Source of the DNA: Verticillium longisporum
Taxonomy: Eukaryota; Ascomycota; Sordariomycetes; Glomerellales; Plectosphaerellaceae
Length of the DNA stretch: 64,000 nt
Direction: 5' to 3'
NCBI GenBank assembly: GCA_019188255.1
Contig: JAETXT010000014.1
Location: 1,860,001-1,924,000, forward strand
Position 1 is the stretch's first letter. Each line of letters opens with the position of its first letter. The notes under the pieces are model-generated. The model searched no databases and was not told where the DNA came from. It saw nothing but the letters and a program-made list of their open reading frames with translations. The position numbers and the translations under genes are program-made. Of the stretch, positions 22,528 through 35,416 are shown piece after piece.

Positions 22528-25500
22528 CTTTCTCCCACCCAACGAGCGGAAATCACTTCAAGCCTGACCAATGTATGAAGCCTGATAAGAGAAGAAGTCC
22601 CAAGTTGAGGAGCAATATGCCGGAATGCGTTGCGTGGCTTGATAGCTTGATGGCTGACTGGCTGGCAGCAGATGTACAGCAGTCAGAAAGCTTCAGACAG
22701 GTGCAGGAAACGTTTCCAAAGCCAGGGTCTCAGAGTTTGAAGCATGGGAGACTAGTGAGGGGAAGTGGGCGTAGCTCGACGAGCGGTGGGGGGTATATTG
22801 CAGGCACGAGGGCTACTTTAGCGTCTCGACTGCTATGAATGTTAAAATAAGAGCCTGGAGATGGAAATGGCGCGTGTCCAGGAGGAGGGCATCAGAAATG
22901 GAATGTTTGCCCCAGACTCTGGTAAGCACGGGACGCGCATGCCTCCTCATATAGACTTCTGAGCCGCAAGGCGAGACAGGACGTAACTCGCCGGGGAGGC
23001 GGGGAGGCTGCGAATCACAGCCGGCCGGACCTAGAAGCGGAAACAGAGGGATAGCATGGGGAAAGAGCACCACCAGCTTGCATCCCACATGGAAAAGCAG
23101 GATGATCCGGCACATCGACTGTACGGGAACCAGGGCGTGCTCACTGTAGCTTTACAATACATTGCCTGATGGGTGGGTAACCATCTGGGCAGGACGTGGG
23201 ACAACCCAGAAGGGCCCAGGCTCCTTGGCCTGGGTAGGTGGCGTCTTGGACAGGGAGCAGGGCGAGCTGTCCAGTCTTGCCAACGAACCCCGCTCACCCG
23301 CTTCCCACCTGTCAATCTTCTTGTCATCTAAAGCTGCAGATGACATGGTCCTGAGGTATCTGCTGAGTTTCTCCCGACGCTCTCCAGAGCGGATTGGCCA
23401 ATGGCAGCCCTGACCGAAACGGAGGTGGCCCGCCGTCAGAGACAAGTGTGCCATTGGTTCACAAGTGTTCTGTCTGCCTAGTTACTCACCACAGCAGACA
23501 TGCCATTGGTCAATCCTTTTCCCGGATACTGCTCCGTCTCCGATGGGTGGGGCCATCCGGCGGCCCATTTTACGGCGCCGGACATCTTGCTCCTGGCCTG
23601 GGTCTTCTTGAGTCCGTATCAGTACAACAAGGATTGAGAGCCAAACCTGACTACCTGTCCATCTACAAACAGGGATGATAGCGGCGGGTGCTGTTTGGGA
23701 GATAGGGTGTCTTACGCTTAGGACTTGGAAAGGGAACCGTTTCCAGAACCCTTGGTTGATGCCGTTTCTCGACTGTCATTGGCCTCCTGGTCATTAGCCC
23801 TGTACCCGGTACCTAAATTTCAAGCCGAAAACGTCGGGGAGATCGTCCACTCATGAGCCCGTCGAAGCCTGAACCCTTTTCTGGTCGAGCACGGACCCCT
23901 GCCCACCACCACAAGGCATTGACTTTGATAACGTCGTAGTCAGGGGCCACCTCCGTCAACAGGACGGAACCAACTCCGTCTATCTGCATGGTGTGGCCCC
24001 AAGTACCTCACCTACCTACAACAAGGAGTGAAGACAGTCATGTCAAGACGCTGATACAAGACCAAGGAAGGCGGTGGACTCGAGAGGATGAAAAGCCATG
24101 TGTGCTTTTTGACAGGCACTCTCAGTGCGTCGTCATTGTTCGTCCGAGATCAGATAGTATGGAGACTAAACATATTGCGAAAATGTTTGGTCTGCAGTTC
24201 CATGTACTAATTTACCGTAGTACTAATATTACTACCTGCTATGCTACATATTCGTACTCGTGTCGGGCCTTGGTCTGCCCGCTTTAGCCCAATGCGCTTC
24301 GACGTCTCTCCTACCCTCGATGGGCAACACTTTTTTTCTTTGCAACACTCTCATCCCCATCACATACATCTTCTCTCCACCCCTTTGCATGTAAATCCCA
24401 AGTCATGTCGGATTATGACGTTCCAGCTACGAGAAATGCGTATTCTCTTTTGCCCATGCCCACCATGGGCTCAGAGATGGTGCACAACCTGAGTCAATCT
24501 GTTGGACCCCGCGTATGCTCAGCAGGCTTCGGACCTCAACCCCGTTCCGAACTTTATTAGTTTACAGAGAAACAGACATTCACAAGAACTGCGTCAGATG
24601 GTACCTCAATTGGCATGCGATCCCTGTGATGCCTCCGTTTCTCCCGAATCCCCGCCGCCCGAATTCCTCCCTTCCGACAAGTCCACAACTCCCACATTTG
24701 CGTCAATTTCGTCCAAAGAGTTCCAGGTCCACTAGATTCCTCATTCAACGGCTCTTCGTGATGAACGGCTGTCTGTTATCCTTATCGATATTCAACAGGG
24801 CCAGCTAGTGGAATCGAGTTTCGAAATCGAAACGACGTGTCCGTGGTGAACTGCCTGGCTACGCTGAAAGCAGTGGACAAGGAAAGAAGACGAAACGAGT
24901 TGTAGAGTACTGCCATGAAGTACCACGTTCGGAGATTTCGCAACGAAGACTACCAGTTGGAAAATAATTCAGCATACAACGGCTCGAATTCACGAGTGCC
25001 ACGTACTCTACGTAGTGATCGAATACCTCGACGAATCTTCCTGCGGTTGCCGAAACGCCTTTTCGATTGAACTACAACACCAGCTTTCACTTCAAGGGGT
25101 AGCCTGTGTCAAAGTTTCACCCGTCCCTTGGAGCTTTACTGTGGCACTACCTGCCTCGCTCTCGCCGGCGATCGAAGAGAGAGCGACAAGCGGCATCCTG
25201 TCTAGGGAATACGGCGATAAAAGTCAAGGAAGAGACAGCTCTATGCCAACTTGTCATCAAGCAAGAACCGATGCCCTGGGGAATACTTGTTGTGCAGATT
25301 CATCGAGATGATGCGAACTTGAGACGAAAATGGTACAACTCCTCAAAAAACGCCCTTTTACATTGACAACAGACAGGACATAATCGTACGGTCCCCTACA
25401 AATAGGTAGACCCCTCCCTGAGAAGTCCTCTCCCGGAGCTGGAAAGCATGGAAGGCTCCATCGTTTTATCAGTTCCAGCTGAGGTTCTCTCGGGCGTGGC

Positions 25501-26248
25501 ATGCTCAAAACCGAACCAACTGGGTTGCCTGAATTGTTCCCATTTGGTGTGTCAAACTTAGCAATCCTGCTACTATTCTTCTCGGGAACCTCCAGACTCG
25601 CACCAGAGGCTATAATTGAGGATCTCTCGCCAATATGTGACCGACTGCAGTCGCTTATCTCTGATCCGTTCCCAACAACAAAGAGCCTAGGGCTTATCTC
25701 TGTCACTTGGAAGATAACCAATAGCCAGCCGTAAGCCCTGATATCGCGGCTGAGCGAGTTTTGAAGAAGAAGAAGGAGAGAAAGAGCATAAGTATCGTTT
25801 AATCACAGACCAACTCTCCAGCCTTTTCTTCGTTCACGCTGATATACCAACCGAGGAGCTGGCATCAATGACACTGATGTGGTCACGTGACTCACGCAAC
25901 CATGGCACCTCGGTGTCGCGTCCTGGTCCTTGATGTATCCATATAGAGACTATCCACTTCCAGAAAATCATAAACGAAGCTCCGTAATCGTTGTTGTTTT
26001 GCCCCACGCAGCATCACCATGTTCTAAAGCTGATACCGTGGCTTGGATGCACTGAGGATGCACTTCACAGCGTTGGCGCTCGTCTAGTGCGTTAGTCCAA
26101 CGGCAATGGCAAGCCGGACTAGTATGCTCGTCGAATATTAGGAACTTCTAGGAAGCTAAAGCGACTTCAGACAAGCTTCTCCCCCTAAGCCCTATCTACT
26201 ACGCGTACTCTCTTCCATGTCATTATCGTATTCAACAGCACACTTACC
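22528..26248. other. Gene-poor interval between bZIP and the transposon block
   Basis: 3.7 kb with promoter-like sequence next to the bZIP start and no frame of recognisable family. The longest frame is 154 codons on the minus strand at 25257-25721. Composition is mixed up to 26.2 kb, where it falls abruptly into TA-rich retrotransposon sequence. Confidence 0.5.
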
Positions 26249-26253
26249 CTGGG

Positions 26254-26467
26254 TATCAGGACCTGAGGGAGGTATAAGACCGATAGGGGATCGCCTATTA
26301 TTTAATCGTAGGAATTAAGAAGAGAGGACCGAGTATAGTAAAGGAATAGTTATAAGAAAGGTTAATAGACTAAGATTTAGAGAAGAGCATCGATTATTCT
26401 ATCTTCCTAGAGACCCCTAAGAGATTAATAATTAACCCCTTTATTTATTATATAAGAATGCTTAATA
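26254..26467 (+). repeat. 5' LTR of the Gypsy element
   Basis: 214 bp, beginning TATCAGGACC (TG to TA by RIP) and ending CTTAATA. It is alignable over its whole length, without gaps by eye, to 49624-49837. Confidence 0.85.
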
Positions 26468-28530
26468 TAATAATCGATCTACCCCTAAGGAGCGATAATT
26501 ATTAAGATAATATATCGACTAGAGATATATAGAGTATTAGAAGATAGGCTATTATAGGATAATAGATAGAGAATACTAAAGAATTAATATAATTAAAGCC
26601 TAATATAGAATAAGGATAAAATATTAAGAATAATATACTTAATAACCTATTATTAATTATAAATAAGGAATTAGATCGATAATTAAAGGAAGAATAGTAT
26701 AAATTTATAAGGAAAAGGAAATACGAAGAACTAGCTACGCTCTAAAGGGGAGACTTAATAAGCCTATTATTAAGAGTAATTAATAGATTAATATTAATAT
26801 TTAGGGTAATACTTTATAAAGAACTATAAAGTATACCCTCTATAAAGATATAATTATTAACTATTTAATATAAAAGGACGTCCTAATCGGAACTTAATAC
26901 CTTCTTATTTAGCTTCGATATATAATTCTAGCTTAATAAGAAGAATTTCTATAGAAATATCGATAAAGTTATATATATAAATAATTACTTTATTAATACT
27001 TTATAATAGAGATAGATATTATATATATAGATAGAATATAAATCTATTTATAAAGTTACTTAGAGAGTAATAAGGGCTTAGCTAAATAGCGATATAGACG
27101 ACGATAATATTTAAATATTCTAGATAATTATTAAACTATATAAATAGGATTAATAGTTTTAAACCCTTAATTAGAAATACTAAGACTTTATAGATACTTA
27201 TAATAGTTTAGAAATAAAGCTATTTAAACCCCTATTATAGATCTATAGAGTAATACTTTTATTTACGAAACTTAATTTAGATTTTATATAATAGATTATA
27301 GCCTAGGGAATTCCTTATATAAGAATAGAATTAAATAGAATAATTAAGAGGGCAGAGAACCTATTATAGATTAAGAGAAGCCTAAAATAATACTAGGATA
27401 ATAAAGAGAGAAGCTAAGATAATCTATAATAGACTTAAAATAAAACCTATAGAAGAATAGCTAATAAATAATTATAAGGAAGAGACGACCGAAAACTAAA
27501 TAGTTAATTAAACTAATCTATTATACTTTACGGGCTAATAATAGAATAATAGTAAATAGATAGAGAAAGGCCCGAAGCTCTAGACGATATTAAATACTAT
27601 AATTATAATAAATATAGATATTATATTAATAGCTATTTAGAGGTATTATATATAAATTATAGAAAATAAAGCTATATATATAAATTATATAAATAGTATT
27701 TAATAGTAAACTATAAACTATTTAAAGGAAGAATAATAGGAGACCTTTAATAAGAAGAATTATTACTCCTAAGACTAAAACGGTATAAGTTAAAGTAATT
27801 ATTAAACTATATATTAATAATAATTAAGTTAAAGGAGAAGTAATATTAGATAAAGGAGCCGATATTAACGTTATTAATAGCGACCTCTTAAGGGAAGCTA
27901 GAGAATAGCTAGGGGAAAAGTAAAATAAGCTAAGTAAAGTATTCTAAAATAGAAAGATAAGTATTTATAATAAAAAGAGGATTATTAACTAAGTAATAGA
28001 TAATCCTAGGATAAAGTATATAATAATAATAGAATATATAATAATAGATAATATTATAAATAAATATAATATTATCTTAAGAAGACCTTAGCTAGCTTAA
28101 ATATAGCTAATAAACGATTAATTATAGGGCTATTAGAGATACTCTATTAGGAAATAAAATATTAGAATTATATTAATAAGAAAATAAATTAAAAGTATAA
28201 TCTATTAATCCTTAATAATAGCTTTAATTATATTATAGAATATATAGGCTCCCTTTATAATACCTTTATAAGAGTATAATAAGAGAAATAAGCTATTTAT
28301 TATAATTTTAATAGAATATTATAAGTTTAAAGATATATTTAATATTAAATAAGTAATAACCCTATTATAGTATTATTAATAGGATTATTCGATAGAATTC
28401 GAGGATAGAAAGAAACTACCCTTTAGACCTATCTATACTTTAATAGAAAAGGAATTAGAAATATTAAGGGAATATATAAATAATTTATTAAAAAAGGGAT
28501 AGATTAAATACTCTATTAGCCCTATTAATA
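26468..28530 (+). pseudogene. Gypsy gag, protease and RT start (degenerate)
   Basis: This follows the 5' LTR directly. Translation with stops shows a relic C-x2-C-x4-H-x4-C zinc knuckle near 27590-27660, a protease segment containing GADINVIN near 27850-27880, and ELEILREYINNLLKKG...SPIN at 28450-28528, the conserved lead-in to Gypsy reverse transcriptase. The frame is cut at a TA by DNA transposon A. Its continuation is not on the other side of A but at 44816-44855 (reverse strand) and then 33757. Nonfunctional. Confidence 0.75.
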
Positions 28531-28628
28531 ACGTAATCCACAAGCGAGTGGTTCACCCAAGCGAGTGGTTCACTTCGCCCGGGCCCACGACCTACACCTG
28601 AATTCTACAGATTCCACCTCCGCCCGCG

Positions 28629-29777
28629 ATGGAGACTCTTTCAAAAGAAGGTCAATTATTCCTTGCTATCCAAGCTATGGACAATGACCCGAACCTAAGC
28701 GCCCGGAGTGCTGCGAGGATCTACACCGTCCCCTTAACGACGCTCCTCCGACGCCAGAAGGGCAAACCCTCCCGACGCGAAAGCCCGCCCAATTCTGCCA
28801 AATTAACAGTACTAGAAGAGAAAACTATTGTCGAATATATCCTTGACCTAGATGCGCGATCTTACCCTCCCCGGTTGGGTGAGGTCGGAGATATGGCGAA
28901 TCGCCTGCTTGCCGACCGTGACGCGCCACGCGTCGGGAAGAACTGGGCCGCAAACTTCGTCAAACGGCAACCAGAGCTCCGGACGCGTTTCTTTCGCAAG
29001 TACGACTACAAGAGGGCCCAATGCGAAGATCCGGACGCGATAAACGCGTGGTTCCGCCTCGTGCATAACATGATCGCCAAGTACGGCATCCAAGAGGCTG
29101 ACATGTACAACTTTGACGAGACCGGCTTCCAGATGGGCGTTATCGCCAACGGAATGGTCGTGACCAGTTCGGAAAGACGGTCCAATGTGAAGATGAGGCA
29201 GCCAGGCAACCGGGAATGGGTTACGGTGATCCAGGGCGTTGGCGCGTTGGGTTTCTCCGTCCCGCCGTTCATCGTGGTTTCGGGCAAGTACCACCTCTCG
29301 AGCTGGTACCAGGACGACGCGATTTCTCGCGACTGGAGAATCGCAACATCTCCAAACGGCTGGACGACGAATGATATTGGTCTGGAATGGATTCGGCATT
29401 TTGACAGGCATACAAAGTCCCGTACTTCGGGCGGTTATCGCCTACTGATCCTGGATGGCCACGAAAGTCACCACTCGGTCGACTTCGAACTCTACTGCAA
29501 GGAGAACAACATCATCACACTCTGTATGCCTCCTCATTCGTCACATCTACTCCAGCCTCTCGATGTTGGGTGTTTTGGCCCACTAAAGAAAGCATACGGT
29601 CGGCAAATCGAGGATAGGATGAGGGCGGGTACAACGCACATCAGCAAAGAGGACTTCTTCCCGGCGTTTTCGGCTGCATTTCAGCAAGCAATGACAGAAA
29701 AAACATCCAGGGAGGCTTTCGAGGAGCGGGGCTTGTCCCCCATAACCCGGAAACAGTCCTGTCAAAGCTGGATGTGA
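28629..29777 (+). CDS. Pogo/Fot1-like transposase, main frame (copy A, 382 aa)
   Basis: Residues 1-55 form a psq-type helix-turn-helix (LSARSAARIYTVPLTTLL). Residues 56-125 form a CENP-B/Tc5-type DNA-binding helix region. The DDE_1 catalytic core has D163 (NFDETGF), D276 (LDGHES) and D312 (QPLDVG), with 35 residues between the last two (DD35D). The frame leaves the family pattern after EERGLSP, at a run of five C at 29737-29741. It then adds about 11 unrelated residues and stops. The expected continuation NPETVLSKLDVRL is present in the -1 frame and runs on into the next entry. Length with that continuation would be about 550, the usual Fot1 size. Confidence 0.9.
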   Translation: METLSKEGQLFLAIQAMDNDPNLSARSAARIYTVPLTTLLRRQKGKPSRRESPPNSAKLTVLEEKTIVEYILDLDARSYPPRLGEVGDMANRLLADRDAPRVGKNWAANFVKRQPELRTRFFRKYDYKRAQCEDPDAINAWFRLVHNMIAKYGIQEADMYNFDETGFQMGVIANGMVVTSSERRSNVKMRQPGNREWVTVIQGVGALGFSVPPFIVVSGKYHLSSWYQDDAISRDWRIATSPNGWTTNDIGLEWIRHFDRHTKSRTSGGYRLLILDGHESHHSVDFELYCKENNIITLCMPPHSSHLLQPLDVGCFGPLKKAYGRQIEDRMRAGTTHISKEDFFPAFSAAFQQAMTEKTSREAFEERGLSPITRKQSCQSWM

Positions 29778-30283
29778 GGTTGAGGACGACGACGCCTCCG
29801 GGGACGTCCCACGGGGAGCGTGATTCTTGGGTCTCTAAGACGCCCACTAACCTGCTCGAGGCAGGTTCCCAGACTGACTTCATCAAAGGGCGAATCTCAC
29901 GCCACCAGGGAAGCTCCCCAACGTCAATTTTAGATGCTGTTGACTATCTTGCGAAGGGGACGCGGGGTGTTATGCACCAGATCGCTCTTTTGAAGTCAGA
30001 GGTTATGATCCTTCGAGAGGAAAATGCTACACTAAGCCGACGCCGGAGGGCCAAAAAGCTACGTCTCCGGGAAGGAGGAAGCATGGCTGTAGGCGAGGGA
30101 CAGGACAAGATTGCTCAGAAGGAAGTAGATATCCAGATAAAAGAGGAAACGCTGCAGAACCCGGGTCCCGCGTCGTGGTCCCAGCCGAAGAAACGATGCT
30201 GTAGCGTATGCGGGAAGACCGGCCACAACGCGAGAACTTGTCAGGTAGCTATCTCATCGTCTGCAAAAGACGAGGAGGAGTGA
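29774..30283 (+). CDS. Transposase C-terminal frame with CCHC zinc knuckle (copy A)
   Basis: This frame has no ATG start of its own: the nominal first codon at 29774 is GTG and the frame is open further upstream into NPETVLSKLDVRLR. It is therefore the C-terminal part of the same transposase, not a separate gene. It carries a helical, probably coiled-coil stretch (ILREENATLSRRRRAKK) and a zinc knuckle CSVCGKTGHNARTC (C-x2-C-x4-H-x4-C), both known at the end of Fot1-type transposases. Expression would need a -1 shift at the C5 run, or a copy with six C. Confidence 0.75.
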   Translation: MRLRTTTPPGTSHGERDSWVSKTPTNLLEAGSQTDFIKGRISRHQGSSPTSILDAVDYLAKGTRGVMHQIALLKSEVMILREENATLSRRRRAKKLRLREGGSMAVGEGQDKIAQKEVDIQIKEETLQNPGPASWSQPKKRCCSVCGKTGHNARTCQVAISSSAKDEEE

Positions 30284-31999
30284 TTTTAATTGATTTACGG
30301 CGTTTGGGTTGAGGTTTTCCTCGGAATGTTTGTCGGGTCGGGGTGAAGTGAACCACTCGCATGGGTGAACCACTCGCTTGTGGATTACGTTAATCGTATT
30401 AATTAGGAGATCTATATTTCCTAGTACTAAGATCTTTAGATACTAGCTTATAAAAGAAGTAAAAGGCCTCCTTTAAGCTCTATATAAGAAATTAAGACTA
30501 ATAGTTTAGGGATATAGTAATTAGGAGAAGATAACCCTATTAACGTAATCGCCTACGATTATATATTATAGCTAACGACTAATCCTAGCGATTACCCTAA
30601 TACTATAATAGTATAGTTACTAGTTAATACTCTATAATATTAATTAAGCTTATATTTAAAGTATTATAGATCTATTATATAACGTTCTCCTATATATTTC
30701 TAAGGAGCTATAATATAGATACTCTAATAGAATCGTCTTCTATATTATAAAGCTACTCTATAATATTATAGAATTAGGTCTCTATTAGTTTATAACCTAT
30801 TAGCGCTATTATAGAGAGCGCCTAAATACCGTTCTAATAGGCTACGATCTATATTTACTTCTAATTAGAGCTAGAGAGAGCTTTAGACTAATCGGAATAT
30901 AGATTAACGATACTTTTAACTTTAGAGAGCCTATATTTATATAAAAGGAATAAATAGAGCTCGAAAGCGCTAGCTTCTAAGTAAAGCCTACTTCTATCCT
31001 TAATATAGGATCTAATAGTATCTTTAATAGCTATATTATTAAAGTTAGAACTAAAGATCTTACGATTTAATAGAAAGGCTAAAGTAATCGCTTAGAGCTA
31101 GTAACCCTAGGGATAATAAGCTTAGAATAGGAATATATTATTTAGAGAGCTCGTAATACCTATATTACTTTAATTTATTAATTAGAAGTAGCCTTCGATT
31201 TCTCTATTATAGCCTAAGCTAAGAATTTATAGGAGGATAACTTTAAATAGTTTAATAAATATATATAATAGTAGATCGCTAATATAGGCTATAGCCTAAA
31301 TTATATATACCTAGATCTCTTAATAGCCTAACTTTATATATTTATTAATAGCTCCTTTATTAATAATAAGGATTTAAGTTTATAGATCGGATTTATTATC
31401 CTCCTTAATAATAAACGTTCCTATAATTAGGAGAATGCTTTTATAGTATATAATAATATCCTCTATTAATAATCTATTAAATATAAATAAATTATATATT
31501 TAGTTCTAGTTAATAAGATCTATAGGATAGTTAGCGGCTTCGATATAGCTTATATCCTTAAATAGATATTCTAAGAGATCTATAAATGCTTAGAACTATT
31601 ACTCCTATAGATAATTATCTATACTAATAGCTACTCGCTCTACTAATATTTAGTTTAATTAAACGTAATAGTAGAGAAACGCTTAATAATAGATCTTATA
31701 GCATTATAGTAAAGCTATAAAGAATATAAAATTAACGAAATTCATTAGATCGCTAGAGGCGATAATTCTATAGATTTAATAATTAAGGGAGCGCTAAACT
31801 AGGTACTAAAAGCGCTAATAAGCTCTAATAAAATTATAATTAGGATTAAAAGATAGATTAAACGTTAAGAAAAGAATAATTAAGGGGTAAAGGTAATTAA
31901 TATTAGTAAAAATATAATAAAACCTAAAAACGAATACCCTAGAAGTAAAAACGATAATTCTACGATTAATAAAATAGTAAAGTAATTATTCTATAAAGC

Positions 32000-32690
32000 G
32001 GACTAAGCCTCGGAATCCGAAGAATCCGAGTTTAATTACTTCAGCGAGTCCTATTAGAGGTAGTTAAAGAGCCGTAGAGCTACGGCCCGCCTAGCCGCCT
32101 TATAATCGGTATTATAAAGACTATTAAAGTCCTTATTAGGGTCGTTACCCCCCTTCGCCTCCTCCTCTTTAGCGATCGTTAATATACCCTTTGTAATAAT
32201 ATACTACTTCTTTATATCCTATATCCCCTATTAGCTAATTATATAATTAGATAATTAGGGAAATAATAGAGAAGAGAGCTTATTAATTTATTATTCTTAT
32301 CTTAAATAGCTAAAAACTTTATAATAAGCTTAAATACCCCAATTAAACTATAGATAATAATTATTAGAGCTATAGATACTAGAAAATAGAGATTATAGAA
32401 GCTTATATTAATTTATAAGAATACTTAGAAATATATTTATAATAATAGGAACCCTTAAGCTCTAAATCGTAATATATACTATTAATATTAATTTTAGTTT
32501 ACTTATTAATAAGATAAGACTTTAAGTACTCTAAATAGGGGATTTTACGAATATTACTATATATATATACTATATCCTAGATTAATAGCTCCTACGATTA
32601 ATATTAACTAGGTTCTTATACTTCGCTACTCTTTTAGCGGGAGGGGTAATAGGTATAGGGGCTTTACGCTTAAGCGGTATTATCGAGGCC
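32000..32690 (-). pseudogene. Inverted homolog of the antisense Copia reading frame
   Basis: Reverse-complement match to 36490-37200, including the GGATTCTTCGGATTC block and the KRKAPTP-coding start. The start codon has changed from ATG to ATA, and more stops are present. It supports the antisense frame being an inherited part of the Copia family. Confidence 0.45.
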
Positions 32691-33465
32691 GGGATAAGAG
32701 AAAAAGAGAGAAAGAGAGAGTAATAAAAATAGGGATTTAGTAATCGTTAGAGCTTTAAAATAATAGATTAGGCTAGCTAATCTTAAAAATAAAGAATCAT
32801 TATAGGGAAGAAGGAAAGTAAAAGGAATAGAATTACTATAATTTATTAATTAGATATATAGATCTATAGAATATAGTATTTACTAAACTAGCTTAATAGG
32901 ATCTATTAATCCTATTTAAGTAATTTAATTCTATTATTCCTATTAAAAGTAGTTTAATTCTATTATTCCTATCGAGAAAGCTAATAAAAGGGGTAATAAT
33001 AATTATTCTTCTACCCTCTATTAATATATTAGCGATTTAGAGACTTTAGGAGCCTATATCTAGCTATTATAAGAGCGCTATTTAATTAGCTATTATACTA
33101 TTTAATTATTATTTATTTCCTTTATTAAAGGGTTTAAAAGCCTATTCCTATTATTTAATTATAATTTAATTCGTTTCCTTAGAAAGCTATTTAGCAGCTA
33201 GTTTAACTAATCCGTAGCGCTAGGGACTAGGGATTTAGCGCTTATAGGAATAGTAATATTAAGCTATATTTTTCCTTATTCTATCTATTATTCTCCTATT
33301 ATTATTTATTTACTTATTTATTTATTTATTTTATAGATTAGGATAGTAGATCTAATATACTAGAGACTAGAGGATTATAAATATATTAGAGTAGCTATTA
33401 ATATAGATAATAGAGCCCGATATTAGTCCCTTAGGCAATCCTATCTATAAAGAAAAGATAGCTAG

Positions 33466-33756
33466 TATTAAACTAATATTAGGGGATTACCTAGGTCGGT
33501 AATTATTATATAGGATTTACTAATATAGTAATTACTAGGGCTAGGATTTATAGCTCTTAGGAGTACGTAATTCATAGCTTACGTAATTAGTAAATTAGAT
33601 AGGTATATCTAATTTACGTAAATAGCGGTAATTTAGAGAGATAGAATTATTAATAAAATTATAACCCTTATATTACCTACTTTACCGATTTAGAGCTCTT
33701 AGGCATAGTTAAAGTAATGAATTAGGGTTTATATAAGTAGTAAAGCCCTCTTAATA
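33466..33756 (+). repeat. Copia LTR (left copy)
   Basis: 291 bp, TATTAAACTAATATT...CCCTCTTAATA. It is an inverted match to 35417-35707 and 44525-44815. The terminal TGTTAA/TTAACA has become TATTAA/TTAATA by RIP. Confidence 0.85.
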
Positions 33757-35416
33757 CTTAGGATATATATCGATTATAGGGGATTTAATAAGATTATAAA
33801 GAAAGACTATATTGCCCTCCTATTTATCTATAAGCTACTTAATTAATTAATAATAGCTAGGTTATTTACGAAATTAGATTTAAAAGATATTTATTATTAA
33901 TTATATATTAAAATAGGGGATAAATAGAAAATAGCATTTAGAATAAAATATAGCTATTTCGAATACTTTATTATACTATTTAGCTTTATAAATATATTAA
34001 CTACTTTCTAAATATATATTAATAAAGTACTAGCTAGCTTTATAGATATAATATATATCGTTTATATAGATAATATCTTAATATATTTAATAATATTAGA
34101 AGAATATTAATAGAATATTAGAATAATACTTAGAAGAATTCGAGAATAGAACCTCTATATAAATCTAGAAAAATATAACTTTAATATAATAATAATAGAG
34201 TTTCTAAGGTTTATAATCTCCTCTATAAACGTATATATTATAGGAGAATGAATTACTATAATAAGGGACTAGCTAACCCCCTAATCCTTAAAAAACCTTT
34301 AAGGATTCCTTAAATTTATAGGCTTTTATAAGTATTTTATTAAGAATTACTCGAAAATTATAGCCCCTTTAATTAATAAGAATATTAAATAATTAATAGT
34401 AGACTTCTAACTAAATACTATTAATTTAATAGCTTTCTAAAAACTAAAGTTTATATTTATAAAGGCTCCTATCCTCTAATACTTTAATAATAGATTAAAA
34501 ATAAGAATTAAGTCCGATATATTAAACTTCGTAATTAGAGTAATCTTATCTTAATTAGAGAATAGTAGCTAGAAATTAATTATATACTTTTAAAAAAGCT
34601 TAAAAGTATAAAGCTACGATATAATATATTAGAAATAGAAATAATAATAATCGTAGAATCTTTTAAGATATAGAGATAATATTTTATTTATAATAGATTA
34701 ATAATTAAGGTCCTAATTAATTACTTTAATTATAAATATCTTATAGAAAAGCCGACGATCTTAGGATAATAGGGAAGATAATTATAAGTGCTATTAAAGT
34801 TCGATTTTATTATCGAATACTAGGTAAGTAATAGGAACTTAGCAGATAGCTTCTCTAGGAGGCCCGATTATAAGCTAAATTAAGGAGAATAGGAGTAAAT
34901 AAAGGTATATTACCTATTATCGTAGATAAAACGATTCTTTAATATTATTAAGGCTATTATTATAATAGATTAATAGCTAGATAATAGACTTATTAAAGAA
35001 GCTATCCTAGAAGCCTAGGGAAATAATACCTTCTATAGGGTAAAAAAGGAGTAAAGGCTACCCGATTAATAAATAGAAGTAAATAGCCTATTAACCTTTA
35101 AAAATAAGATCTTTATTCTATAGGATAAGGCCCTTAGAAACGAAATCCTATAGTAAGTTTATAATAGCTTAATAGTAGGGTACTAAGGAGTTAGGAAGAT
35201 TATTATTTAATTTAAAAATATATACTTCTAGAATAATTTAATTAAAGATATTAAGGAATATATCCCTATATACTTAATATATTAGATAATAAAACCCTAA
35301 TACTATAAACTATATAGCTAATTAAATAGCTTATTACTATTTAATAGTCCCTTTAAGGAAATATCTATAGACTTTATTATAGGACTCCTTAAAGTTAGTA
35401 AATAAAATATTATATT
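33757..35416 (+). pseudogene. Gypsy RT, RNase H and integrase start (degenerate)
   Basis: Translation with stops reads L-R-I-Y-I-D-Y-R-G-F-N-K at once after the Copia LTR, then FTKLDLKD, FRIKYSYFEYFII, YIDNILIY (the YxDD-box region, now YIDN), an RNase H stretch near 34500-34680 and the integrase start DFIIGL near 35370. This is a single Gypsy pol order on the plus strand. It is cut by the Copia LTR at 35417. Confidence 0.8.

Larger units (their letters stand above)
28531..30390 (+). mobile_element. Pogo/Fot1-like DNA transposon, copy A
   Basis: 1860 bp with TA duplications at 28529-28530 and 30391-30392. The terminal inverted repeats are about 46 bp, starting ACGTAATCCACAAGCGAGTG, with one A/T mismatch. 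Each TIR contains the 17-bp unit AAGCGAGTGGTTCACCC twice in tandem (28542-28558, 28559-28575), probably transposase binding sites. Base composition is GC-balanced, without RIP, in sharp contrast to both flanks. The left flank is Gypsy RT and the right flank is Copia RT, so the copy now sits on a junction between two different elements. Confidence 0.92.
30391..33756 (+). mobile_element. Copia-type retrotransposon, 3' part (RT to 3' LTR), RIP-mutated
   Basis: It starts inside Copia reverse transcriptase (a SPTI..YS-RLILA-type block near 30550-30610) and runs through RNase H to a 3' LTR at 33466-33756. It is the inverted homolog of about 35417-38800. The 5' half is absent: copy A abuts RT directly. 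The LTR is followed by cttag (33757-33761) and then Gypsy RT sequence. Heavily RIP-mutated. Confidence 0.8.

Noticed and set aside
25257..25721. 154-codon minus-strand frame next to the transposon block
   Set aside because: No motif, no clear start context and no intron-exon logic; left as part of the gene-poor interval.
28542..28575. Tandem 17-bp units as a CRISPR-like or satellite array
   Set aside because: Only two units, located inside the terminal repeats of a DNA transposon, in a eukaryotic context.
28848..29411. 187-codon frame antisense to the transposase, repeated in all copies
   Set aside because: Its presence in A, B and C only reflects copy identity. It overlaps the DD35D core and has no family resemblance.
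29774..30283. Separate downstream gene with a zinc knuckle
   Set aside because: It has no ATG, and the upstream part of its frame matches the expected transposase continuation, so it is the C-terminal part of the same protein.
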